Origin: Alphaproteobacteria bacterium
GTDB lineage: Bacteria; Pseudomonadota; Alphaproteobacteria; Rhodobacterales; Rhodobacteraceae
Assembly: GCA_030429105.1 (NCBI GenBank)
Contig: JAUIDE010000001.1
Span: forward strand, 1-64,000
DNA: 64,000 bases
Direction of reading: 5' to 3'
Positions 44,267 to 51,524 of the stretch are shown here, piece by piece. The number at the start of each line of letters is the position of its first letter. The stretch's first letter is position 1. A model generated the notes under the pieces. The model made no database searches. It had not been told where the DNA came from and worked only from the letters and a program-made list of their open reading frames with translations. A program made the translations under genes and the position numbers.

Positions 44267-45714
44267 CAGACCCCGCTCGCCGGGATGCCTGACCGCTCCA
44301 CCTTCCGCGGCGCGGTGAGCGCCTTCCAGGTGGAGAGGGCCTTGTTGACGGCCGTGTAGGGCTCCCGCGCGACGAACTCGCCCGTCCCGGGCTTCACGCT
44401 CATCGCGCCTTCGGTGGCGGCGACATGGCCGCGGGTGAGGGTGAAGCGGGGGAGGCCCTTCACGTGGATGCCCTCGAACACGTTGTAGTCGATGGCGCTC
44501 TGCTGGCTCGCCGCCGAGATCGTCTTCTCCCGCTCCGGGTCCCACACCACGAGGTCGGCGTCCGCGCCCACCATCACCGCGCCCTTGCGGGGGTAGCAGT
44601 TGAGGATCTTCGCGATGTTGGTGGAGGTGACGGCGACGAACTCGTTCATCGTCAGCCGCCCGGTGGCGACGCCATGGGTCCAGAGCACCGGCATCCGGTC
44701 TTCGAGCCCGCCGGTGCCGTTCGGGATCTTGGTGAAGTCGCCGACGCCATAGCGCTTCTGCTCGGTGGTGAAGGCGCAATGGTCCGTCGCCACGACCTGG
44801 AGCGAACCGGCGGCGAGGCCGGCCCAGAGGCTGTCCTGATGCTTCTTGTTCCGGAAGGGCGGGGACATGACGCGCCGCGCCGCATGGTCCCAATCCGGGT
44901 GGGCGTATTCGCTGTCATCGAGCACGAGATGCTGGATCAGCGGCTCGCCATAGACGCGCCGCCCGTTCTGCCGCGCCCGGCGGATCGCCTCGTGCGCGTC
45001 CTCCGAAGAGGTGTGGACGACGTAAAGGGGCACGCCCGCCATGTCCGCGATCATGATGGCGCGGTTCGTCGCCTCCCCCTCCACCTCGGCGGGGCGGGAA
45101 TAGGAATGCGCTTCGGGGCCGTTGTTCCCCTCCGCCATCAGCTTCGCCTGAAGCTCGGCCACCACGTCCCCGTTCTCGGCATGGACGAGGGGGAGGGCGC
45201 CGATCTCCGCGCAGCGGCGGAAGGAGGCGAACATCTCGTCGTCGTTCACCATCAGCGCGCCCTTGTAGGCCATGAAATGCTTGAAGGTGTTGATGCCCGC
45301 CGCCGTGATCTTCGGCATGTCGTCGAAGACGCGCTCCCCCCACCAGGTGATCGCCATGTGGAAGGAATAGTCGCAATTCGCCTTCACCGCCTTGTTGGAC
45401 CACATGGCGAGCGCATCCGTCAGCGGCTGGTCCGGGGCGGGGAGGGCGAAATCCACCACCATCGTGGTGCCGCCGGAGAGTGCGGCGCGGGTGCCGCTCT
45501 CGAAATCGTCCGCGCTGTAGGTGCCCATGAAGGGCATTTCGAGATGGGTGTGGGGGTCTATGCCGCCCGGCATGACATAGCAGCCGGTCGCGTCCAGCGT
45601 GGGGGCGCCGGTGAGGTTCGGGCCGATCTCGGCGATGCGGCCGTTCTCGATCCGCACGTCCGCCTTGTAGGTGAGGTCGGCGGTGACGATGGTTCCGTTC
45701 TTGATGATGGTCAT
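44266..45714 (-). CDS. hydA: Dihydropyrimidinase / D-hydantoinase
   Basis: A cytoplasmic amidohydrolase of 482 residues that opens dihydrouracil or hydantoin rings to N-carbamoyl-beta-alanine or N-carbamoyl amino acids. The two-zinc site is visible: HTH in GGIDPHTHLEM, the carboxylated Lys in KHFMAYKGAL, His in LVHAEN and VVHTSS, and Asp in VATDHCAF. The family is about 480 residues, so it is full length. It starts the segment that continues into the ABC genes. Dihydropyrimidine dehydrogenase is not in this window. Confidence 0.94.
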   Translation of the reverse strand: MTIIKNGTIVTADLTYKADVRIENGRIAEIGPNLTGAPTLDATGCYVMPGGIDPHTHLEMPFMGTYSADDFESGTRAALSGGTTMVVDFALPAPDQPLTDALAMWSNKAVKANCDYSFHMAITWWGERVFDDMPKITAAGINTFKHFMAYKGALMVNDDEMFASFRRCAEIGALPLVHAENGDVVAELQAKLMAEGNNGPEAHSYSRPAEVEGEATNRAIMIADMAGVPLYVVHTSSEDAHEAIRRARQNGRRVYGEPLIQHLVLDDSEYAHPDWDHAARRVMSPPFRNKKHQDSLWAGLAAGSLQVVATDHCAFTTEQKRYGVGDFTKIPNGTGGLEDRMPVLWTHGVATGRLTMNEFVAVTSTNIAKILNCYPRKGAVMVGADADLVVWDPEREKTISAASQQSAIDYNVFEGIHVKGLPRFTLTRGHVAATEGAMSVKPGTGEFVAREPYTAVNKALSTWKALTAPRKVERSGIPASGV

Positions 45715-45736
45715 GGCTTCACCCTCTCACGATAGG

Positions 45737-45766
45737 CGCCGCCCCGGGCTTGACCCGGGGCCCCGA
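45737..45766. repeat. Left copy of inverted 30-bp palindromic element
   Basis: A REP-like unit containing CCCCGGGCTTGACCCGGGG, itself an imperfect palindrome. It recurs in reverse orientation at 46136-46165 with 28 of 30 bases identical. It lies 22 bp upstream of hydA. Confidence 0.9.
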
Positions 45767-45830
45767 TGGATGGCGTGGAACGCTGAAGGCGAGCGCAGCC
45801 TCGGGTAAGGTCGCACTTCGGCGCAACAGG

Positions 45831-46118
45831 TCAGAGCGGAATGTCCTCGCAGCGATCCCGCCAATCGGGATTCGCTTCTGCGATGAGAGCGTCCTTCCAT
45901 GCGCGGGGCCAACGCTTGATGCGGGCTTCTCGTGTCCTCGCTTCGTCGCGGGTCGCGTGAAGCTCGAACCATACGAGCGTGGCGATGCCGTATTTTGCCG
46001 TATGGCCCGGAACCGACCGCGCCCGGTGTTGCTCGACACGGGTTCTCAGGTCTTCGGTGGCCCCGACATAGATCGCTCCGCCGGGTCGGGAGGCGAGGAT
46101 GTAGGTAAAGAACGGCAG
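45831..46118 (-). CDS. GIY-YIG nuclease (UPF0213 type) with apparent CTG start
   Basis: The 95-residue frame is absent from the ORF track. It reads LPFFTYILASRPGGAIYVGA, the GIY-YIG core, then TEDLRTRVEQHR and the conserved AKYGIATLVWFE. The reading frame contains no ATG, GTG or TTG, and an in-frame TGA lies at 46149-46151, so translation can only begin at a codon such as CTG at 46118. GGGGAGGA precedes it at good spacing, and related proteins begin MPFFTYIL. It is either a CTG-started gene or one silenced by loss of ATG. It lies between two inverted palindromic repeats and splits the hydA and carbamoylase genes. Confidence 0.75.
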   Translation of the reverse strand: MPFFTYILASRPGGAIYVGATEDLRTRVEQHRARSVPGHTAKYGIATLVWFELHATRDEARTREARIKRWPRAWKDALIAEANPDWRDRCEDIPL

Positions 46119-46135
46119 CGTGATTCCTCCCCTCT

Positions 46136-46165
46136 TCGGGGCCCCGGATCAAGTCCGGGGCGGCG
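46136..46165. repeat. Right copy of inverted 30-bp palindromic element
   Basis: The reverse complement matches 45737-45766 at 28 of 30 positions; the core here is CCCCGGATCAAGTCCGGGG. It begins 18 bp from the GIY-YIG start codon and contains the in-frame stop that bounds that ORF. Confidence 0.9.
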
Positions 46166-46181
46166 GAACGGGGGATGCGGC

Positions 46182-46202
46182 GCTCCGGACGCGGTCCGGA
46201 GC
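46182..46202. repeat. Additional 9-bp-arm palindrome beside the right repeat
   Basis: GCTCCGGAC-GCG-GTCCGGAGC is a perfect inverted repeat, 30 bp downstream of the carbamoylase stop on the minus strand. It may act as that gene's transcript end or be part of the palindromic element. Confidence 0.6.
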
Positions 46203-46232
46203 TTCGCTTGCCTGGTCGGAGCGCTTCACCCC

Positions 46233-47483
46233 TCACCCCACAATCTCCGCGGTTTCGAGTACCGCATGGAACAGCACATTTGCCCCGGCCGCCGCCCAGT
46301 CCGGGGTGATCTCCTCGGCCTCGTTGTGGCTCAGCCCGTCCACGCAGGGGCACATCACCATCGCCGTCGGCGCGACGCGGTTGATCCAGCAGGCGTCATG
46401 CCCGGCGCCGGAGACGATGTTCCGGTGCGAATGGCCGAGCCGTTCGGCGGCGCCGCGGAGCGCCGTGACGCAGCCTTCGTCGAAGGTCACCGGGTCGAAA
46501 TGGCCGACCGGCTCGATCTCTATCCCGAGGCCGAGTTCGGCGGCGATCTTCGGCGCCTCGGCCTCCAGCCGGGCCTTCATGCGCTCCAGCTTCGCAAGCT
46601 CGGGGGAGCGGAAGTCGACGGTGAAGACGGTCTTGCCCGGGATGACGTTGCGGGAGTTCGGGTAGACTTCCACATGGCCGACGGCGCCCACCGCATCCGG
46701 CTGCTCCGACATGGCGATGGTGTGGACAAGCTCCGTGACGCGGGCCATGCCGAGGCCGGCGTTGACGCGCATCGCCATCGGTGTCGAGCCGGTATGCGCG
46801 TCCCGCCCCGTCAGAGTGACCTGGAGCCACCAGAGACCCTGCCCGTGGGTGACGATGCCGATATCCTTGCCCTCGGCTTCGAGGATCGGGCCCTGCTCGA
46901 TATGCAGCTCGAAGAAGGCGCGCATCTTCCGCGCGCCGGCGGGCTCGGAGCCCTTCCAGCCGATGCGGGCGAGTTCCTCGCCGAAGCTCAGCCCCTTCGC
47001 GTCCCGCCGCGAATAGGCGTAGTCCCGGTCGATCACGCCGGCATAGACGCCGGATGCCATCATGGCGGGGGCGAAGCGCGTGCCCTCCTCGTTCGTCCAG
47101 TTCACGATCACGATGGGATGGCGCGTCCTCACGCCGAGGTCGTTTAGGGTGCGGACGAGTTCGAGCGCGCCGAGGACGCCGAGGACGCCGTCGTATTTCC
47201 CGCCGGTCGGCTGCGTGTCGAGATGGGAGCCGACATAGACCGGGGGGAGGTCCGGCTCCTCGCCCTCGCGGCGCATGAACATGTCCCCCATTTCGTCCAC
47301 GCCCATGGTGAGACCTTCCTCGTCGCACCAGCGCTGGAAGAGGCGGCGGCCCTCCGCGTCCTCGTCCGTCAGGGTCTGGCGGTTGTTGCCGCCGGCCACG
47401 CCGGGGCCGACTTTCGCCATCTCCATGAGCGAGTCCCAGAGACGATCCGGGTTGATCCTGAGGTTCTCGCCGGGCGCGGGCAT
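46233..47483 (-). CDS. Zn-dependent N-carbamoyl amidohydrolase, M20 family
   Basis: An enzyme of 416 residues of the hydantoinase/carbamoylase class (AmaB/HyuC, beta-ureidopropionase, allantoate amidohydrolase). Metal ligands are in YVGSHLDTQPTGGKYDGVLG, NEEGTRFAPAMMASG, LHIEQGPILEAEG and GLSHNEAEE; SGAGHDACW binds substrate. Next to dihydropyrimidinase the likely substrate is N-carbamoyl-beta-alanine, giving beta-alanine, CO2 and ammonia. The ATG at 47483 has GGGGGA upstream. It is divergent from the RutR-like gene. Confidence 0.92.
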   Translation of the reverse strand: MPAPGENLRINPDRLWDSLMEMAKVGPGVAGGNNRQTLTDEDAEGRRLFQRWCDEEGLTMGVDEMGDMFMRREGEEPDLPPVYVGSHLDTQPTGGKYDGVLGVLGALELVRTLNDLGVRTRHPIVIVNWTNEEGTRFAPAMMASGVYAGVIDRDYAYSRRDAKGLSFGEELARIGWKGSEPAGARKMRAFFELHIEQGPILEAEGKDIGIVTHGQGLWWLQVTLTGRDAHTGSTPMAMRVNAGLGMARVTELVHTIAMSEQPDAVGAVGHVEVYPNSRNVIPGKTVFTVDFRSPELAKLERMKARLEAEAPKIAAELGLGIEIEPVGHFDPVTFDEGCVTALRGAAERLGHSHRNIVSGAGHDACWINRVAPTAMVMCPCVDGLSHNEAEEITPDWAAAGANVLFHAVLETAEIVG

Positions 47484-47500
47484 CGGATTCCCCCTTTGTC

Positions 47501-47516
47501 TTGACCATCCGGTAAA
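47501..47516. promoter_or_regulatory. RutR-box-like operator
   Basis: TTGACCATCCGGTAAA resembles the E. coli RutR palindrome TTGACCA-N2-TGGTCAA: the left half is perfect and the right half matches 5 of 7. A further half site CGGTCAA follows at 47542-47548. Both lie in the 86-bp gap between the carbamoylase and the RutR-like gene. Confidence 0.6.
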
Positions 47517-47569
47517 ATCGACGCTAGCCATAATCCCGGGGCGGTCAAGCCCCGCGCCGGGGCCGCCGC

Positions 47570-48181
47570 ATGAACGCGCCGAGAACCAGAATCCAGGCCG
47601 AGAACCGGGCGCGAATCGCGGCCGCGGCGCTCGACGTGTTCAGCGCCGAAGGCTTCCGCGGCGCGACGGTGGACGCGATCGCGGAGCGGGCGGGGATGTC
47701 CAAGCCCAACCTCCTCTATTATTTCCCGACGAAGGACGCGATCTATCGCGAGGTGCTGGAGCGGCTGCTGGACGACTGGCTCGCGCCGCTCCGCGCGCTC
47801 GACGAGGCGGGGGACCCGGTGCAGGAAATCGCCGCCTATCTTGACCGCAAGATCGAGATGGCGCGGGATTTTCCGGCCGAATCCCGCCTCTTCGCCAACG
47901 AGATGCTGCGCGGCGCGCCGAACATGATCGACGTGCTGCAAGGCGACCTCCGCGCGCTGGTGCGCGAGAAGGCGAAGGTGATCCGCGCCTGGTCCGCCGC
48001 CGGGAAGATCGCACGGGTGGACCCCTATCATCTCATCTTCGCGATCTGGGCGACGACGCAGCATTATGCGGACTATGACGTGCAGGTGCGCGCCGTGCTC
48101 GGCGATGACGGGGAGGGGCGGTTCCATGACGGCGCGGCCTTCCTGCGCAAGCTCTTCCTCGACGGGCTCAGGCCGCGCTGA
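47570..48181 (+). CDS. rutR: TetR family regulator, RutR-like
   Basis: A regulator of 203 residues. The N-terminal HTH (ARIAAAALDVFSAEGF then MSKPNLLYYFPTKDAIY) and the C-terminal domain with ESRLFANEMLRGAP and WATTQHYADYDVQV match RutR, which binds uracil and then releases DNA. Divergent position to the pyrimidine-catabolic genes and a RutR-like box in the gap support control of the operon. The ligand is inferred from family. Confidence 0.88.
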   Translation: MNAPRTRIQAENRARIAAAALDVFSAEGFRGATVDAIAERAGMSKPNLLYYFPTKDAIYREVLERLLDDWLAPLRALDEAGDPVQEIAAYLDRKIEMARDFPAESRLFANEMLRGAPNMIDVLQGDLRALVREKAKVIRAWSAAGKIARVDPYHLIFAIWATTQHYADYDVQVRAVLGDDGEGRFHDGAAFLRKLFLDGLRPR

Positions 48182-48256
48182 CTTTACCTCGCGGGTAATT
48201 GGCGCGCGGCGCGGGGCCCGGTAGCCGGGGCGCGGATCGACCATCGAGGGGACTCC

Positions 48257-48616
48257 ATGACGCCGCTACGCCTCTTCCTCGGCCTCCTCTTCGCCGCCAT
48301 CGTGATCTACACGGCGCCGGTGGCGCTGGCCTACGGTGTGAACATCCTGCCGCTCTTCTTCGGAGAGATTTTCGCGATGAGCTGGCAGGGGCAGTTCAAC
48401 TTCGACTTCTTCCTGATGCTGCTCCTCTCCGGGTTCTGGACGGCGTGGCGCAACGAGTTCTCGCCGACGGGCCTCGCGCTCGCCGTGCTGGCCGTGTTCG
48501 GAGGGATCAGCTTCCTCGCCGCCTATCTCCTGATCCTCGCCATCCGGCTCGACGATGATGCGGCGGCGATCATCCTCGGCCCGCGACGGGCGGCGGCGCT
48601 GCGCTCGGGCGCCTGA
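48257..48616 (+). CDS. Small inner-membrane protein, unknown
   Basis: A protein of 119 residues with three predicted membrane segments: LRLFLGLLFAAIVIYTAPVALAYG, FDFFLMLLLSGFWTAW and LALAVLAVFGGISFLAAYLLILAI. The short tail is charged, then Ala/Arg-rich. No family was recognised with certainty. It is a single gene whose stop lies 2 bp from the convergent DUF2125 gene. Confidence 0.7.
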   Translation: MTPLRLFLGLLFAAIVIYTAPVALAYGVNILPLFFGEIFAMSWQGQFNFDFFLMLLLSGFWTAWRNEFSPTGLALAVLAVFGGISFLAAYLLILAIRLDDDAAAIILGPRRAAALRSGA

Positions 48617-48618
48617 GG

Positions 48619-49632
48619 TCAGCGGGTGAGGAGGCGCGGCGCCGGGCCGAGCGGGACGGGGCCGATACGCGCGCGGCCGTCCTCGAAGACGAGGGTGACG
48701 TCGAGCTTCTCGTCGCTCCCCGAAAGCCGGGCGACGAAGCCGAGCCCGGCCTTCAGCGTTTCCGCGAAGGCGGGGGCGAGGGCGCCGGCGGCGACCGCGG
48801 CGTCCAGCATCTCGCGCCAGTTCTCCGCGCTTACGTCGAACTCGCCTTCCGCATAACCCGCTTCATCCGCCTTCATGGCGCCGGTGACGGACAGGCGGAG
48901 CGCGCCCCATTCGGCTCGCGCCTCCCGCAGCGAGAGCTGCGCGAGCTGCGGCGGGCCGGCGTCGATCGCGAAGCGGTCGAGCGGGCGGTCCAGCGCGGCG
49001 CGCCCCTCGAAGGCGGCGGTCTCAATCGCCGGCGGGAGGGCGCCGGCGGGATCGAGAATTTCCCGCATGTAGTCGGGCAGGCGGAGGCGCAGCGCGTCGG
49101 CGCGGAATTCATAGGCGTTGTCCGGCCCGGCGTCCGGCGCAGCGCGGAGATGGACGGTCAGCCGCTCCACGCCCGCCGTCCATCCGGCCTCCGCCGCCAG
49201 CGCCGCCCTTTCGATGTCGAACGAGGCGCGTTCGAGCGGCAGGGCGCTCGCCGTTCTCGCCTTGAGGCTGGCCCGCATCGAATCCGTCCTGAGCGTCGCC
49301 CGCGCGCCCGGCGCGGCGAGAACCTGCTCCGGCGGCCAGGAGACGACGAAGAAGGTCGGGTCGTAGATCACCTGCGCGATCTCGAGGAAGGGGGCGGACC
49401 AGGCCCAGCCCGAACCCGGGTCGGCCAGCGCGGGCTCGGTCAGCGTCAGGTCAAGCCGGGAGGGAAAGCCGCGGACGGAAATCTCCGCCTCCGCCTGCCA
49501 GCCGGCGGCGCGGCGCGCCTCCATCCAGGCGGCCAGCGCCGCCTCCTGCGCGCGCGCGGCGATCAGCCACCACACCCCCGCCGCCACCATGACGGTGACG
49601 ATCAGCCCGGCGAGCAGCTTCAGTTTCCGCAT
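48619..49632 (-). CDS. DUF2125 family protein
   Basis: An envelope-anchored protein of 337 residues with one N-terminal membrane helix (LLAGLIVTVMVAAGVWWLIA). The following AALAAWMEARRAAGWQAEAEISVRGFPSRLDLTL is the characteristic DUF2125 opening, found in alphaproteobacteria. The rest is predicted beta-rich and exposed to the periplasm. Function unknown. It is divergent from chaC across about 50 bp. Confidence 0.88.
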   Translation of the reverse strand: MRKLKLLAGLIVTVMVAAGVWWLIAARAQEAALAAWMEARRAAGWQAEAEISVRGFPSRLDLTLTEPALADPGSGWAWSAPFLEIAQVIYDPTFFVVSWPPEQVLAAPGARATLRTDSMRASLKARTASALPLERASFDIERAALAAEAGWTAGVERLTVHLRAAPDAGPDNAYEFRADALRLRLPDYMREILDPAGALPPAIETAAFEGRAALDRPLDRFAIDAGPPQLAQLSLREARAEWGALRLSVTGAMKADEAGYAEGEFDVSAENWREMLDAAVAAGALAPAFAETLKAGLGFVARLSGSDEKLDVTLVFEDGRARIGPVPLGPAPRLLTR

Positions 49633-49681
49633 GTGCGTTCTCCGACTGGCGGCCCGGATTGGCGCGCGTTAGAAGCGGACG

Positions 49682-50239
49682 ATGACCGACGAAGCCGCCG
49701 ACCTCTGGGTCTTCGCATACGGCTCCCTCATGTGGAAGCCGGGTTTCGCCTATGCGGAGCGCGCGCGTGCGCGGCTGCCGGGCTATGTGCGGCGCTTCTG
49801 CCTCGACTCCATCACCTATCGGGGGACGCCGGATTATCCCGGCCTCGTCCTCGCGCTCGACGAGGCGCCGGGCGTCGCCTGCGAGGGCGTCGCCTATCGC
49901 GTGCCGGCGGAGAGCCGCGCGGAGACGCACGACTATCTCCGCGCGCGGGAGCTTGTGACCTATTCCTATCTCGAACGCATCCTCCCGATCCGGATCGAGG
50001 ACGGGCGGGAGGCGCGGGCGCTCGCCTATGTGATGGACCGCTCGCACGCGCAATATCGCGGCGGGCTCACGCCGGAACGGCAGGCCGAGGTCATCGCCCG
50101 CGCGGCGGGGCCGGCGGGCACCAATCTGGATTACCTGAGGGAGACGGCGGCGCATCTCGCCGCGCTCGGCGTCGTGGACGAGGAGATCGAGCGGCTGAGC
50201 CGTCTCGTCTCCGCGCTGGAGGAGGGGCAGACCGGATGA
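49682..50239 (+). CDS. Gamma-glutamylcyclotransferase, ChaC family
   Basis: An enzyme of 185 residues that cleaves glutathione to 5-oxoproline and Cys-Gly. The substrate loop WVFAYGSLMWKPGF is typical of ChaC, and the acidic residue in RARELVTYSYLER is the likely catalytic Glu. TPDYPGLVLALDE is another family block. Its stop overlaps the start of the ABM gene (ATGA), suggesting joint expression in thiol or stress metabolism, which is inferred. Confidence 0.9.
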   Translation: MTDEAADLWVFAYGSLMWKPGFAYAERARARLPGYVRRFCLDSITYRGTPDYPGLVLALDEAPGVACEGVAYRVPAESRAETHDYLRARELVTYSYLERILPIRIEDGREARALAYVMDRSHAQYRGGLTPERQAEVIARAAGPAGTNLDYLRETAAHLAALGVVDEEIERLSRLVSALEEGQTG

Positions 50240-50535
50240 TCGTCGTGACCGGAGAGATCGAGTTCCACCCGGAGGACGCCTGGCCGGCCATGGCCGCCGC
50301 GCTCAAGATGATGGAGGAGACCGCGAAGGAGGACGGCTGCATCGTCTATCGCTTCTATTCCGACATCGTGAACCCGCGCCGGTTCCGCGTCTACGAGGAA
50401 TGGCGGGACGAGGCGGCGCTCGCCGCGCATTTCGAAACGCCGCACATGAAGGTGTTCCGCGAGAAGACGGGCAAGCTGCGCGTGCTGGAGCGGCGGCTGG
50501 TGAAAATGAAGGCGACGGACGTGACTCCGATCTGA
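50236..50535 (+). CDS. Antibiotic biosynthesis monooxygenase (ABM) domain protein
   Basis: A ferredoxin-like-fold protein of 99 residues. GEIEFHPEDAWPAMAAALKMMEETAKEDGC, YRFYSDIVNPRRFRVYEEWRDEAALAAHF and TPHMKVF form the ABM pattern. Members oxidise quinones or act as small detoxifying enzymes without cofactor. The gene is hidden inside a longer shadow ORF in the track; the ATG at 50236 overlaps the chaC stop. Its 3' end is 5 bp from the convergent bdhA gene. Confidence 0.85.
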   Translation: MIVVTGEIEFHPEDAWPAMAAALKMMEETAKEDGCIVYRFYSDIVNPRRFRVYEEWRDEAALAAHFETPHMKVFREKTGKLRVLERRLVKMKATDVTPI

Positions 50536-50540
50536 CGGAG

Positions 50541-51335
50541 TCAGAGCGCCGTCCAGCCTCCGTCCACCGAGATCGTCGTCCCGGTCACCTGCGCCGCGTC
50601 CTCCGAGCAGAGGAAGGCGACCGTCCCGCCGATCTGCTCCACGGTCGCGAATTCCTTGGAGGGCTGGCGCGCGAGCATCACGTCGCGGATCACCGTCGCC
50701 CGGTCTTTCCCGTATTCCTTCATCGTCGCCGGAATCTGCGCCTCCACCAGCGGCGTGAGGACATAGCCGGGGCAGATCGCGTTGCAGGTGATGTGCTGGC
50801 CCGCCGCCTCCAGCGCCGTCACCTTGGTGAGCCCGACGATCCCGTGCTTCGCCGCGACATAGGCCGACTTGAAGGGCGAGGCGGTGAGCCCGTGGGCGGA
50901 GGCGATGTTGACGATCCGGCCCCAGCCCTTTGCCCGCATCATCGGCAGCGCGATGGCGGTGGTGTGGAAGGCGGAGTTGAGGTTGATCGCGATGATCCGG
51001 TCCCACATCGCCACGGGAAAGTCGGGGATCGGGGAGACATGCTGGATGCCGGCGTTGTTCACGAGGATGTCCACGCCGCCGAAAGCCTCCGCGGCCTTCT
51101 CCACATAGCGCCGGCAATCCGCGCCGTCGCTCATGTCGGCAGGGATATAGCGCACGTCCGATCCTGTCTCCGCCGCGATGGACGCGGCGAGTTCGTGATC
51201 CTCCTTCCGGTCGGTGAAGGAGTTGAGCGCGACGGCCGCGCCCCGGGCGGCGAGGCTGCGGGCTATGCCGAGCCCGATGCCGGAATTCGAGCCGGTGACG
51301 AGGGCGATCTTGCCGGAAAGCGGGCGGTCGGTCAT
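50541..51335 (-). CDS. bdhA: D-3-hydroxybutyrate dehydrogenase
   Basis: A short-chain dehydrogenase of 264 residues that interconverts 3-hydroxybutyrate and acetoacetate with NAD. Features are VTGSNSGIGLGIA (nucleotide binding), NNAGIQHV, NIASAHGL with the catalytic Ser, and YVAAKHG (YxxxK). QHV, HGL and the long C-terminal loop with LARQPSKEF are typical of this enzyme. It serves use of polyhydroxybutyrate stores. A small-RNA locus lies directly upstream on the same strand. Confidence 0.92.
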   Translation of the reverse strand: MTDRPLSGKIALVTGSNSGIGLGIARSLAARGAAVALNSFTDRKEDHELAASIAAETGSDVRYIPADMSDGADCRRYVEKAAEAFGGVDILVNNAGIQHVSPIPDFPVAMWDRIIAINLNSAFHTTAIALPMMRAKGWGRIVNIASAHGLTASPFKSAYVAAKHGIVGLTKVTALEAAGQHITCNAICPGYVLTPLVEAQIPATMKEYGKDRATVIRDVMLARQPSKEFATVEQIGGTVAFLCSEDAAQVTGTTISVDGGWTAL

Positions 51336-51412
51336 GTCGGGCCTTGAAGCTGGTCTCTGTCGCGGCGCACCATAGCGGCGGCGGCGCGGAGCGCAAATCG
51401 GAGGGCGAGGCC

Positions 51413-51440
51413 AAAAAAAACGCCCCCGCAAGCGAGGGCG
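51413..51440 (-). terminator. Intrinsic terminator of the predicted small RNA
   Basis: A nine-pair stem with one G-U pair, a two-base loop, and a run of eight U on the minus strand. No protein gene on that strand ends nearby, so it terminates a non-coding transcript. Confidence 0.85.
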
Positions 51441-51489
51441 TCAGTGCATTGAGGCAGGTTTCATACAGGCAAGAAACCTATCGAGCAGT
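51413..51489 (-). ncRNA. Predicted small RNA of about 77 nt upstream of bdhA
   Basis: On the minus strand a promoter-like pair (TTGCCA 51524-51519, CATCTT 51501-51496, 17-bp spacer) is followed by a hairpin AGGTTTC-N10-GAAACCT (51479-51456) and a strong intrinsic terminator (CGCCCTCGC-TT-GCGGGGGCG then eight T, 51440-51413). No ORF fits between them. This is the structure of a short trans-acting RNA or a terminated leader. Size, two-hairpin layout and closeness to hydroxybutyrate metabolism recall the alphaproteobacterial alpha-r8/suhB (MmgR) family, but membership is not verified. Confidence 0.6.
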
Positions 51490-51495
51490 GAGGTG

Positions 51496-51524
51496 AAGAT
51501 GCGTCATCGGGGCCGGTTTGGCAA
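51496..51524 (-). promoter_or_regulatory. Candidate promoter of the predicted small RNA
   Basis: TTGCCA and CATCTT with a 17-bp spacer put the start near 51489. It overlaps the first codons of the divergent peptide-binding gene, so the two transcripts would start face to face. Confidence 0.4.

Noticed and set aside
45719-46353. Track ORFs of 106 and 208 residues on the minus strand near the GIY-YIG gene
   Set aside because: Neither frame has a family match; the third frame, which has no standard start, encodes a clear GIY-YIG protein.
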